A DNA stretch of 64,000 bases from the NCBI GenBank assembly GCA_963833605.1, contig CAWHYZ010000027.1, forward strand, positions 95,935 to 159,934. Reading direction: 5' to 3'. Source of the stretch: JAFAXD01 sp963833605. Its GTDB lineage: Bacteria > Pseudomonadota > Alphaproteobacteria > Rhizobiales > Xanthobacteraceae. The notes beneath the pieces are model-generated. The model was given only the letters and a program-made list of their open reading frames with translations, searched no databases and was not told the origin of the DNA. The position numbers were made by a program, and so were the translations under genes. Shown here in pieces: positions 44,712 through 54,308 of the stretch. The stretch's first letter is position 1, and every line of letters begins with the position of its first letter.

Positions 44712-46053
44712 TCAGGTTGAAGCAGCTCCCGTTCGCCCAGAGGCCGCCAGAACCGGCCGCATGGCCGCGACCAGGTCGTGCTCGAGCGCCCACAAGCGGT
44801 CCTGGCCCCAGTGGGCGGGGCCGCCGTTGACCCGATAGGTCGGCGCGCCCCAGAGCCCGGCTTCGAGCAGCGCCTGGCGATTGGCTTCCGCCGGGGCGCG
44901 CCAACTGTCATCGGCCAGGGCGGCGGCGGTCTGGGCGTCGGTCAGCCCGGCGCGGCGGGCGACCTCATAGAGGCCGGCGTCGTCCGCGAGATCGATCCCT
45001 TCGGCAAAGACGGCGCGCAGGCCGGCTTCGGCGAATGCCTCGCCGAGGCCCAGACGGATTGCATGGAACTGCGCCGCAAGACTGCGCTCGATGCCGGCAC
45101 CGTATGGATCAACCATCCGCCCATACGGGATCCCAACCCGCTCGGCCTCGCGCTTGGTGTCGAGCATGATGTACAGGCTCTTCATGGTTGGCACCGGCAG
45201 GCCGCGCATGATCATGGGCAGGATCGGACGCAGGCGAAGCTCCGCGCCGTAATGATGCGCGAGGCGCCGCAGCCGCGGCATGGCTATCCAGGAATAGGGG
45301 CTGCGGAACGAGTACCAGGCCTCGATCACGGGTGGCTTGCCACCTTTCGGGACCTCGCCCAGGGTGAGGTCCCGATAAGGTGCCAGCGCGGCTGTGTGCG
45401 GTTGGCGATCGAATCCGAGATCCTGCAGACGTTGCTCCAGGTGGTTCAAGCGATCGACGCCCCAATACCACTCGCCTTCGAAATACAGCATCGCGCTGAA
45501 GTAATGGCCGCGCCGTCGCCGCTCCGCATCGCCAGCGGCCAGGGCTGCGGTTGCATCGACCGGCGAATGTGCCGCAACTGTTGCAGCATCGCCGCGCCAC
45601 AGCGCGCTGCCAACCGCAACCGCCCGGTCGGGGAAGTCGTCGCTCGCGAGTGCTAGCGGCAAGCACGCGGGTGGCCTGATCGATGGCACCGGCGTCCGGT
45701 CGCGCCGCTGCGGCCGGGAAGGAGAGGCCGTATTCGACTGCCACCAGAGGTGCATCGCGCAATGCGTAGGCCTTCAACAGTTCGCGCTCGGGCGTAGCCG
45801 AATCCTCAGGCGGCGAAACCAGCCAGGGGCGCACGCGCACGCCGTAACGACGGGCGAGTGGGGTGAGCAACTGGGCGATCAAATGGCTGTAGGGATCGTC
45901 CACCTGATGGAAATACTCAACCGTCGGGACCTGCCCGCTCAGCCGGCGCCCGAGACCTTTGACTGTGCGGACCAAGCTGCGGCGCGCGTTGCTGGTCAGG
46001 GCCGCAGTCAGCGTCCGGGTGATGGCGGGCCTGAGCGCGCTCAAGTTCGGCAT
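44712..46053 (-). pseudogene. two-domain DsbA/HCCA-isomerase-like protein, one frame break
   Basis: From ATG 46053: SGQVPTVEYFHQVDDPYSHLIAQLL is a thioredoxin-fold DsbA-like start where the CxxC is replaced by D-P-Y-S, as in 2-hydroxychromene-2-carboxylate isomerases. The frame breaks near 45655 (ATRVLA ...) and the other frame continues LALASDDFPDRAVAVG through a second unit starting VIEAWYSFRSPYSWIAMPRL. The repaired protein would have about 447 residues with two such domains. HCCA isomerases act in naphthalene-type degradation and glutathione-dependent isomerisation. No GAGTTC at this break. Confidence 0.8.
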
Positions 46054-46368
46054 GGCGTCCTCCTGGAGGCGCGGCGCATCCCAACTTTTTGCATCTATAG
46101 TGTCAATACTCGCCCGGCCGGAGCGGCTTCGAGCATTGCTTCGGATGTTTAGCCGCATCTTCGGTTTGGACGGCCGTGAGAGCTATCGCGAACTGCGGCT
46201 GGAGCCGCTACGCTGCCCTGACGGTCTAAGCCGAGGAACTGCTCCTGATGAACGAGAGTATCGACGGAGAAAAGACCGCTTCTGAGCCGCTAGACGTGTG
46301 ATTGGGCCTTGACGATTACCACCGACAAATGCCCCGATGGGGCCTGTCAATCTGGGAGGATATCGACA

Positions 46369-47416
46369 ATGTCTCGTCTTGCCAGCCCATCGTTCGTGGG
46401 CGCCGCAATCCTGGGCAGCGTTGCGCTCGCGGTGACGCCGCAGCCTGCCGCTGCACAGACCACCACCCTCACGATGTCAAGCTGGGTGTCGCCGAGCCAT
46501 CTGCTGACCAAGGACGTGCTTGCAGTCTGGGGCCAGCAGGTGGAGAAGGCCACTAACGGGCGGGTCAAGCTGCAGATGCTGCCCAAGCACCCATCGGCCC
46601 CGCCCGGCACGTTCGACGCCGTCCGCGATGACCTCGTCGATGTCTCCTATGTCACGGCGAGCTACACCCCGGCCCGCCATGTGCTCCCGCTGGTGGCCGA
46701 GTTGCCGGGCGGCGGCGCCACGTCCGTGATCAACTCGTTGGCCTATTCGCGCATCCATTGGAAATATCTGCAGCAGGCCGGCGAGTACAAAGGGGTCAAG
46801 CTGCTCGCCGTCTTCACGCACGGACCAGGTCAGATGTTCAACACCAAACGGCCAATCAACAAGGTCGAGGATCTGTCCGGCATGAAGATCCGCACGGGCG
46901 GCGGCATCGCCGAGGAGATGGCGCGCGCCCTCGGGGCATCGGCGTTCGTCAAGCCGGCGCCTGAGTCCTACGAGCTGCTCAGTTCCGGTGTCGCCGACGG
47001 CACCTTCTTCCCGCTCGAGTTCGATCATCTCCTTCAAGCTCGGCTCGGTGGTCAAGTACGCCACCCTGTTCCCCGGCGGGTTCTACAGCTCATCGTTCGG
47101 CTTCTTCATGAACCAGGACAAGTGGGACAAGCTGTCCAAGCAGGATCAGGACGCCATCACGTCGGTGTCGGGCGAGCCGTTGGCGCTGCTCGCGGGCAAG
47201 GCCTGGGACGCGACCGATGCCGCCGCGCTGGAGGAGATGAAACGGGCCAACATCCAGATCAGCCCAGCGACGCCCGAGCTGGTGGCGGGCGTGCGGGAAC
47301 GAGCCAAGGCGATCAACGACAAGTGGGTGAAGGACGCCACCGCCAAGGGCGTCGATGGCGCCAAGGTACTGGCGGAGTTCCATGAAGAGGTGAAGCGGCT
47401 GGAGGCCGGGAAGTAA
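46369..47416 (+). pseudogene. TRAP transporter substrate-binding protein (DctP), one frame break
   Basis: From ATG 46369, signal peptide cut near PAAAQT, then LTMSSWVSPSHLLTKDVLAVWGQQVEKATNGRVKL. After GVADGTFFPLE at base 47019 the frame is lost; the other frame has SIISFKLGSVVKYATLFPGGFYSSSFGFFMN to the stop at 47416. Removing one T of GAGTTC at 47017-47022 restores P-L-E-S-I-I-S-F-K, exactly the family pattern. About 348 residues when joined. It leads a complete DctPQM set, so probably functional. Confidence 0.87.
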
Positions 47417-47428
47417 CGACCCGCTTCG

Positions 47429-47953
47429 ATGACGTCGTCCTGGCATTCTTCCGAGGCGGCCGCCTGGCTCGATCGCGCGCTGGGGGCCGCCGCCGCCATC
47501 CTGCTCTTCTGCCTGATGGTGCTGACCACACTCGATGTCGTTGGCCGCTACATCTTCAACTGGCCGATCCGCGGCGCCTTCGAGACCACCGAGCTTCTGC
47601 TGCTGGCGCTGATCTTCGCCGGGCTGCCGCTCGCCTCGCGGGCCGACGAGCATGTCACGCTCGATTTCATCGACATGGTGCTCAGCGACAGGGGCCGGTT
47701 GCTCCTGCGCCGTTTCATTGATCTCGTCTGCGGCCTGTTGTTTCTGGGGCTCGCCTACCGGGTCTGGATCAAGGCCGACAAGATCGCGGGCTACGGCGAC
47801 ACAACGGAAGTCCTGCGCGTGCCGGTCGGGCCGTTCGTCTACTTCATGGCGATCATGATCGCGATCACCGGCCTGGTGCATCTCGGCAAGGTGATCTTCC
47901 CGTCGCCGCCGCGCGGCGTCCCGTTCGACCCGAACAAGCCGACCACCACATGA
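47429..47953 (+). CDS. dctQ: TRAP transporter small permease (DctQ)
   Basis: 174 residues, four membrane segments, with IRGAFETTELLLLALIFAGLPLAS and DVVGRYIFNWP as DctQ signatures. Starts 12 bases after the binding-protein stop and overlaps the DctM start (ATGA). Confidence 0.9.
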   Translation: MTSSWHSSEAAAWLDRALGAAAAILLFCLMVLTTLDVVGRYIFNWPIRGAFETTELLLLALIFAGLPLASRADEHVTLDFIDMVLSDRGRLLLRRFIDLVCGLLFLGLAYRVWIKADKIAGYGDTTEVLRVPVGPFVYFMAIMIAITGLVHLGKVIFPSPPRGVPFDPNKPTTT

Positions 47954-49248
47954 CCGAAGCACTGGTCGGCCTCGCACTGATGATGGCACTTGCTCTGCTG
48001 CGCGTGCCGATCGCGATCGCCATGGGCGTGGTCGGCTTCCTCGGCGTCGCCTATTTGCGCGACTGGAACTTCGCCCCCGCGTTCGCGATGGTCGAAACCA
48101 AAATTTACGAGACCGGGCGCAACTATACGCTCTCGGTGGTGCCGCTTTTCATCCTCATGGGCAACTTCGTCACGCGCGCCGGCATGTCGCAGGAGCTGTT
48201 CCGAGCTGCCAACACCTGCATCGGTCATCTGCGCGGCGGGCTCGCCATGGCGACGGTGTGTGCCTGCGCCGGCTTCGGCGCCATTTGCGGCTCCTCGATC
48301 GCGACCGCCGCCACCATGGCCAAGGTCGCCTATCCGGCGATGAGCCAGCTGGGCTACTCGGACCGCCTGTCGACCGGCGCGATCGCCGGCGGCGGTACGC
48401 TCGGCATTCTCATTCCGCCCTCCACCCTCATGGTCATCTACGGCGTGCTGACCGAGACCAACATCGGCAAGCTGTTTGCTGCCGGCATCCTGCCGGGCAT
48501 CCTGGCGACGTTCCTGCTGTGCCTCGCCGTGCAATGGATCGTATGGACCGATCCGGCCTCGGGGCCGCGCGGCAAGCGCTCCACCTGGCGCGAGCGCCTG
48601 TTGGCGCTGAAGGACGTATGGGCTGTGGGGCTCCTGTTCATAGTGGTCATGGGCGGCATCTATGGCGGCGTGTTCACCGCCACGGAAGGCGCGGGCATCG
48701 GCGCGTTCGGCGGATTGTGCTTTGCCCTGGCGCGGCGCGCGCTCCCCTTGCGCGCGTTGCTCGACGCGCTGGTCGAATCCGCGCGCACCACGGCCATGCT
48801 GTTCGCCATCCTGACCGGCGCGCTGATGTTCGCCGAGTTCGTGAACTACACATCGATGCCGGACGACCTCAAGAACTTCGTCACCGGAATGAACCTGTCG
48901 CCGGTCATGGTCGTGGCGGCAATCTGTGCGATCTACGTGGTGCTCGGCACCGCGATGGAAGAGCTGTCGATGATCCTGCTGACGGTGCCGGTGTTCTATC
49001 CGCTCATCGTGCATCTCGGCCTCGACCCGATCTGGTTCGGCATCCTGATTGTGGTGGTGGTGGAGATCGGACTGATCAGCCCACCCGTCGGCATGAACCT
49101 GTTCGTGATCAACGCGCTGCTGCCGCAGGTCCCGACGCGCACGGTGTTTCACGGCGTGCTACCGTTCATGGTCGCGGACATCGTGAGGCTCTTCATTCTC
49201 GTGGCTTTTCCCATCATCTCGCTGTGGTTGCCCAGCCTGATGCGGTGA
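47950..49248 (+). CDS. dctM: TRAP transporter large permease (DctM)
   Basis: 432 residues, about 12 membrane segments. ICGSSIATAATMAKVAYPAM and GGGTLGILIPPSTLMVIYG are diagnostic, and EIGLISPPVGMNLFVIN closes the second half. Last gene of the second TRAP set. With the CoA transferase and ThDP lyase upstream it may import the organic acid they process. Confidence 0.93.
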   Translation: MTEALVGLALMMALALLRVPIAIAMGVVGFLGVAYLRDWNFAPAFAMVETKIYETGRNYTLSVVPLFILMGNFVTRAGMSQELFRAANTCIGHLRGGLAMATVCACAGFGAICGSSIATAATMAKVAYPAMSQLGYSDRLSTGAIAGGGTLGILIPPSTLMVIYGVLTETNIGKLFAAGILPGILATFLLCLAVQWIVWTDPASGPRGKRSTWRERLLALKDVWAVGLLFIVVMGGIYGGVFTATEGAGIGAFGGLCFALARRALPLRALLDALVESARTTAMLFAILTGALMFAEFVNYTSMPDDLKNFVTGMNLSPVMVVAAICAIYVVLGTAMEELSMILLTVPVFYPLIVHLGLDPIWFGILIVVVVEIGLISPPVGMNLFVINALLPQVPTRTVFHGVLPFMVADIVRLFILVAFPIISLWLPSLMR

Positions 49249-49773
49249 GCTGGCGGGATCAGAAGGGCCGCTATTGGGGGTAAGGCAGACAACATATGCT
49301 CAATGCGAGTTCTTCGCATTTTGACCCACCACGGACATGGACCAGGGGTTGCCGCAACGGTGCGGCATTGCAGGTTCGCTGCGCGATTGGCAGTGCCGCA
49401 CTAAGCGGCTTTGGTCATCCGGCTTTGCAACTCGGCACGACGTAATCCCAGATCCACGCGCACGAGTTCAGCACGTCCGTCGCGCGATAGAATACGCAAA
49501 AGACTTGATAGTTGATCTGTCCCAATGATAGCGACCCAGTCCCTTGCTCGCTGTTCCCGATCCCGCCCTGTACGAAGGCGGCCGAGACGCCGGAATTCTG
49601 ATCCTGCAACAGCGCCAAGTTCTCAATCGCGCTAGCAGTAAGGCGAATCTCTAGCTTCACGTGGTCGCGTGCAAGTATGTCCTTATTGTCCGCCGTCAGC
49701 ACCCATGAGACAGATTGGGTGGGTTGAGGAAGGGAGGATTTCTGGCTCATCGTAGCTTTCACAAGGAGCGAAG

Positions 49774-50148
49774 ATGAGACAGAAATCCGTGCCGGCGAAA
49801 GAACCGGCGACACAAGTCGTAAAGAACATCCGTCGCGCGACGCGGCGACACTTTTCGGCGGAAGACAAGATCCGCATTGTGCTGGAAGGCCTGCGCGGCG
49901 AGGACAGTATCGCGGAGCTTTGCCGCCGCGAGGGGATCGTCCAGAACCTCTATTACCGCTGGTCGAAAGACTTTCTCGAGGCGGGGAAGAAACGCCTGGC
50001 TGGCGATACGGCCCGGGCCGCAACGTCCGACGAGGTCAAGGACCTGCGGCGCGAGGCCAGCGCGCTGAAAGAGGTCGTGGCCGAGCTGACCCTTGAAAAT
50101 CGACTGCTCAAAAAAAGCGTGACGGCGGATGGGGAGGATGCCGCATGA
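49774..50148 (+). CDS. IS3 transposase OrfA
   Basis: 124 residues: helix-turn-helix (FSAEDKIRIVLEGLRGEDSIAELCRREGI ... YYRWSKDFLEAGKKRLAGD) and a C-terminal leucine zipper (LKEVVAELTLENRLLKKS). Its stop overlaps the OrfB ATG at 50145. The copy at 61036 encodes the same protein. Confidence 0.92.
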   Translation: MRQKSVPAKEPATQVVKNIRRATRRHFSAEDKIRIVLEGLRGEDSIAELCRREGIVQNLYYRWSKDFLEAGKKRLAGDTARAATSDEVKDLRREASALKEVVAELTLENRLLKKSVTADGEDAA

Positions 50149-51128
50149 GGTACCCCGCCTCCGAGAAGCTTGAGATCATCCGGCTGGTCGAGGCAGTCGG
50201 CCTTGCCGGTGCGGCGCACGCTGGACAAGATCGGCATTCCGCCCGCCACCTTCTATCGCTGGTACGATCTGTACCAGGCGGGTGGGCTGGAAGCCTTGAA
50301 CGACCGACATCCCAAGCCGGATCGCGTCTGGAACCGCATTCCAGACGATGTTCGCGAGCGCATCATCAGGCTGGCGCTGGATGAGCCCGCGTTGTCGCCG
50401 AGGGAATTGGCGGTGCGGTTCACCGACACCAAAAGCTATTTTGTCTCGGAGGCGTCGGTCTATCGGCTCCTCAAGGCCCACGATCTGATCGCTAGCCCGG
50501 CCTTCATCGTGATGAAGGCCGCGGACGAGTTCAAGGATAAGACGACGGCACCAAACCAGCTCTGGCAGACCGACTTCACCTATCTCAAGGTCATCGGCTG
50601 GGGATGGTTTTACCTGTCGACGGTACTCGACGACTTCTCCCGCTACATCATCGCCTGGAAGCTGTGCACCACGATGAAGGCCGAGGACGTCACCGCCACG
50701 CTCGAAATGGCGCTGGATGCTGCGGGGCTCGACAAAGCCAGGGTCCTGCATCGGCCAAGGCTGCTGTCAGACAACGGCTCCTCATACATCTCGGACGACC
50801 TGGCCAAATGGCTCGAAGGGCCGCGACATGCACCATGTCCGTGGGGCTCCATACCATCCCGATGACCCAGGGCAAGATCGAGCGTTGGCACCAGACCCTG
50901 AAGAACCGCATCCTGCTCGAGAACTACTACCTGCCAGGCGACCTGGAAGCTCAGATCGAGGCCTTCGTGGCCGACTACAACCACCGCCGCTACCACGAGA
51001 GCATCGATAATCTAACGCCGGCCGACGTCTACTTCGGACGCGGACAGACCATCCTGCTGCAGAGAGAAAGGATCAAACGCCAAACCATCGCCCAACGCCG
51101 CTTGCAGCACCAACGGAAAGCCGCGTAA
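50145..51128 (+). pseudogene. IS3 transposase OrfB, two frame breaks
   Basis: Integrase-core transposase with the DDE set: Asp in LWQTDFTYLKV, Asp in LLSDNGSSYI and Glu in GKIERWHQTLKN. Compared with the second copy, one base is inserted near 50193 (GGCAGTC against GGAGTC). A second break is near 50820-50865, before the YHP-M-TQGKIERWH stretch. As read it cannot make a full enzyme. Confidence 0.88.
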
Positions 51129-51825
51129 CGTCATCAACCAACGAGCCAGAGCCTCCCTTGATTAGCACTGCTCGCTGTCTCAAAAACTCTGATGACGGAC
51201 AGTCCTTATAGCGTTCGGCTATGAACCCATAGGAACCGCCTTTGAAACCTACGGCCATTGAAATCGTCGAAGGCGGTGCCGGAAAGAAATAAAGCAATGC
51301 GATTGATGCAATACCCACGAAGCAGAGAACCGCAGCCAACCCTTTGAGCAAATGCCAACGATTAAGACCGAGCATAGGCTTCCCTTCACCGGCTTGTGTT
51401 TTTTAAAGGATCGCCGGTGAGCGCTCTTTGCGAGCCTTGAGGAGAGAGCCGTTGGCTCTGGTCACTGGGTGCTTTTTATTGTTCTGGGATAGATCATACG
51501 TCCAGAAACGGCGCGTAGCTACGGCATTTTTAGCATTATTCGAGCTGGCTAGCGAATAGGGCGCTCTTTGCTGCACTGCATGAGTTTGTTTACGGGGCAC
51601 TTTGCGTCGCTACGCTGCTGTACAGCAATTCGGTCCCTTTCGGAGCTAAGCGGACATCAAACGGGATTTATGAGTACGCGCCCTAGCACTACTTTGGCAG
51701 ATTATTTCCGTATGGGATTGAACGAAGCCGCTGGCGCGGCAGTCAAGTGGCGGTCGCAGTAGTCGCCTCCTGTCTGAGAGGATCGTGGGTGTCAAAGCCC
51801 AACCTTTCAGACAGGAGGTTTTCCG

Positions 51826-52686
51826 ATGGCTGAGATCAGCCCTCTTCGCCGCCGTATGATCGAGGACATGACGGTCCGCAATCTGTCGCCGGCGACGCAA
51901 CAATCGTACGTCAACGCCGTATCGAAGTTGAGCCGGCACTTTGGCCGCTCCCCTGATCGTCTGGGCCTGGAAGATATTCACGCTTTCCAGGTTCATCTGG
52001 TTGCGACGGGGGTCTCATGGCCTTCGCTGAACCAGATCGTCTGCGCGCTGCGGTTCTTCTATGGCGTGACGCTCGGCCAAGACGCGGTGCCGGAGCGCAT
52101 CGCCTATGCGCGTGAGCCGAGCAAGCTGCCGGTCGTGTTGAGCGCTGACGAGGTCGTACGCTTCCTGGAAGCAATCCCAAGCCTCAAGAGCCGCATGGCG
52201 CTGACCACGGTCTATGCCGCCGGACTACGCGTGTCGGAAGTCGTTCTCTTGAAGATTGCCGACATCGATAGCCAGCGGATGGTGATCCGTGTCGAACAGG
52301 GCAAGGGCGGCAAGGACCGCTACGTCATGCTCTCTCCGCAGCTCTTGACGATTTTACGCACGTATTGGCGGCTCACTCGGCCGAAGCGATGGCTGTTTCC
52401 CGGCCGCGACGATGAGCGTCCGCTCGTACCCAACGTCTTGCACGCCGCCTGCCGTTCAGCCTGCGCGGCGGCGGGCTTGAGCAAGCAGGTGACGGTGCAC
52501 ACACTGCGGCACACATTCGCGACCCATCTCTTGGAGAGTGGGGCGGACGTGCGCATCATCCAGGTCCTGCTCGGCCACGCCAGCCTCTCAAGCACGGCGC
52601 GCTATACCCGGGTCGCCACCAAGACGATCAGCAACACGCCGAGCCCGCTCGATCGGCTCCGCTTGGAAGTCGTGCCACCCGCCTGA
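51826..52686 (+). CDS. tyrosine recombinase of the IS91 element
   Basis: 286 residues. SAM-like N-terminal domain (ATQQSYVNAVSKLSRHFGRSPDRL) and catalytic set Arg in AAGLRVSEVVLL, Lys in GKGGKDRYVML, HTLRHTFATHLLE (His-x2-Arg), LLGHASL (His) and TARYTRV (Tyr). GGAGG lies before ATG 51826. Enzymes of this type often travel upstream of IS91 transposases in rhizobia; their role in transposition is not clear. Confidence 0.92.
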   Translation: MAEISPLRRRMIEDMTVRNLSPATQQSYVNAVSKLSRHFGRSPDRLGLEDIHAFQVHLVATGVSWPSLNQIVCALRFFYGVTLGQDAVPERIAYAREPSKLPVVLSADEVVRFLEAIPSLKSRMALTTVYAAGLRVSEVVLLKIADIDSQRMVIRVEQGKGGKDRYVMLSPQLLTILRTYWRLTRPKRWLFPGRDDERPLVPNVLHAACRSACAAAGLSKQVTVHTLRHTFATHLLESGADVRIIQVLLGHASLSSTARYTRVATKTISNTPSPLDRLRLEVVPPA

Positions 52687-52695
52687 GCGGGCGTC

Positions 52696-53889
52696 ATGGC
52701 TCCGGCTCTGGAGGTGGCGGATATCTTCCGCCACCATGGCGAAGCGTTTCGACAGGTGCACGCCGGTCATCTCGGATGCGTCGAGCGTCGCATCATGGGC
52801 GCCATCACGGCCTGCCGAACGGCGGTGCTTGGGGGCCATGTTGAGCAGTGCGATGATTGTAGTGCGACCCGCATCGCCTACAACTCTTGTCGCAACCGCC
52901 ATTGCCCGAAGTGCCAGGGACTTGCACGGGCCCGATGGCTTGCGGATCGACAAGCCGAACTGCTGCCAGTGCCGTACTTTCATGTCGTCTTCACACTGCC
53001 GGCGCCGGTCGGCGAGATCGCGTTCCAGAACAAGGCCGCTGTCTACGCGATCCTGTTCCGCGCCGCCGCCGAGACGCTCGCCACCATCGCGGCCGATCCC
53101 AGGCATCTCGGCGCCAAGCTCGGCATGACCATGGTTCTGCATACCTGGGGTCAGACGCTGCAGCACCACCCGCATGTCCACTGCGTTGTGCCGGGCGGCG
53201 GGCCATCGCTCGACGGCACCCGCTGGGTAGCGTGTCGTCCCGGCTTCTTCCTATCGGTGCGCGTGCTGGCGCGACTATTCCGCCGGCTGTTCTTGCGGGA
53301 ACTGGAGAATGCCTTCGACGCCGGCAAGCTGCGATTCTTCAGCAAGCTCGCAAACCTTGCCGACCCGCAGGCCTTCGCCCGTCGTCTCGGCGAACTCCGC
53401 CGCCTCGACTGGGTGGTCTACGCCAAGCCGCCATTCGGCGGGCCCGAGCAGGTGCTAGCCTATCTCGGTCGCTATACCCATCGCGTTGCCATCGCCAACA
53501 GCCGGCTGCTCTCGCTCACCGACAGCAAAGTCCGCTTCACCTGGAAAGACTACCGAGCAAGACGGCAAAACCAAGGTGATGATACTCGATGCCGACGAGT
53601 TCATCCGCCGGTTCCTGTTGCACACACTACCGGACAGCTTCCACCGCATCCGCCACTACGGCTTCCTCGCCAATGGCGCCCGCGGCGACAGCCTCGCTCT
53701 CTGTCATCGGCTGCTCGATGCCCGCGGACACTGGTGCCTGCGAGGCTGCCGACAATCGCACCCAAAGACGATCGCACGCCCACCGCAGCCGACTTCGCCA
53801 TCTGTCCCGACTGCGGTGGCGCCATGCGGCGGATCGCAATCGTGCCACGCTCCTGCAACCCTCAGCCATTCTCCTGTGACACGTCATGA
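52696..53889 (+). pseudogene. IS91-family Y2 transposase with frame breaks
   Basis: N-terminal zinc-binding part (HVEQCDDCSATRIAYNSCRNRHCPKCQG), then HUH motif HHHPHVHCVVPGG and the tyrosines of YLGRYTHRVAIA. The frame leaves near 53560 (DYRARRQNQ in one frame, DGKTKVMILDADEFIRRFLL in the other) and returns near 53750 to ICPDCGGAMRRI, a second Cys pair. Two opposite single-base shifts explain this. Ends at 53889 as read. Confidence 0.85.
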
Positions 53890-54308
53890 CCGTCCCGCTG
53901 ACACCCACCGTGATCGTGTTCGGCTCCAGCGCTGCGGACAGCAATGCCTGCACTGGCACCGCGCTGCCGATCAATCTCTCCCACCGTGAATGCCGCCCGC
54001 TCCAGCTCTGCAGATCGACGCAATCGCGGCGAACAGCTCTTGACCGCCGGCCGCGCGCGCAAACAAATCGCCTGCCGCCCGCACGGCGCCAATCCAGGCC
54101 CAACCGCAACCGCCAGCGAGCCTTGGCCACTATCCCCATAGTGCCCAATTTCCCGCGGCTTCGTTCAATCCGGCTTCTGTGAGGTCGCAATCACACACCG
54201 CTCCAGGCCCCGGCTATACCGTGGTGCCACGCGACCTCACAGAACCCTCAAGATTCCCAAATCAGTTTTTCAATGATTTATGGGTGGTCGGCTTTTGGAG
54301 GGCCGACC

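Larger units (their letters stand above)
49687..51204 (+). mobile_element. IS3-family element, copy 1
   Basis: About 1,518 bp. Left end TGTCCGCCGTCAG; right end ctgatgacggaca plus gtc. The repeat CTTAT stands on both sides (49682-49686 and 51205-51209), in fact part of GTCCTTAT on both sides. Carries OrfA and OrfB. A near-identical copy is at 60949. It landed in the TAXI gene. Confidence 0.88.
49415..51375 (-). pseudogene. TAXI-family TRAP binding protein, split by IS3 and truncated
   Basis: ATG 51375 encodes a membrane anchor or signal (HLLKGLAAVLCFVGIASIALLYFF) and then ISMAVGFKGGSYGFIAERYK. On the far side of the IS, the same frame resumes with KDILARDHVKLEIRLTASAIENLALLQDQNSGVSAAF and QINYQVFCVFYRATDVL. 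These join as GGSYG...IAERYKDILARD, a TAXI family core, with one copy of the target repeat removed. After TDVL the normal sequence ends and an unrelated tail leads to the stop at 49415, so the 3' half is missing. Certainly inactive. Confidence 0.82.
51724..54245 (+). mobile_element. IS91-family element with tyrosine recombinase, nested in IS701
   Basis: About 2.5 kb between GAAC at 51720-51723 and GAAC at 54242-54245; GAAC is the IS91-family target word. It carries a tyrosine recombinase and a Y2 (HUH) transposase in a row. Near the right end gtgaggtcgc and gcgacctcac (54179-54240) form an inverted repeat, as expected for the terminus of a rolling-circle element. Exact ends are inferred. Confidence 0.7.

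Noticed and set aside
48835..48860. GAGTTC in DctM as another frame error
   Set aside because: Here GAGTTC encodes Glu-Phe in a continuous, well-conserved frame, so the hexamer alone is not evidence of an error.
51403..51762. Short ORFs (65 and 64 codons) between the IS3 and IS701 elements
   Set aside because: No ribosome sites and no protein-like pattern; one runs into the IS701 end.
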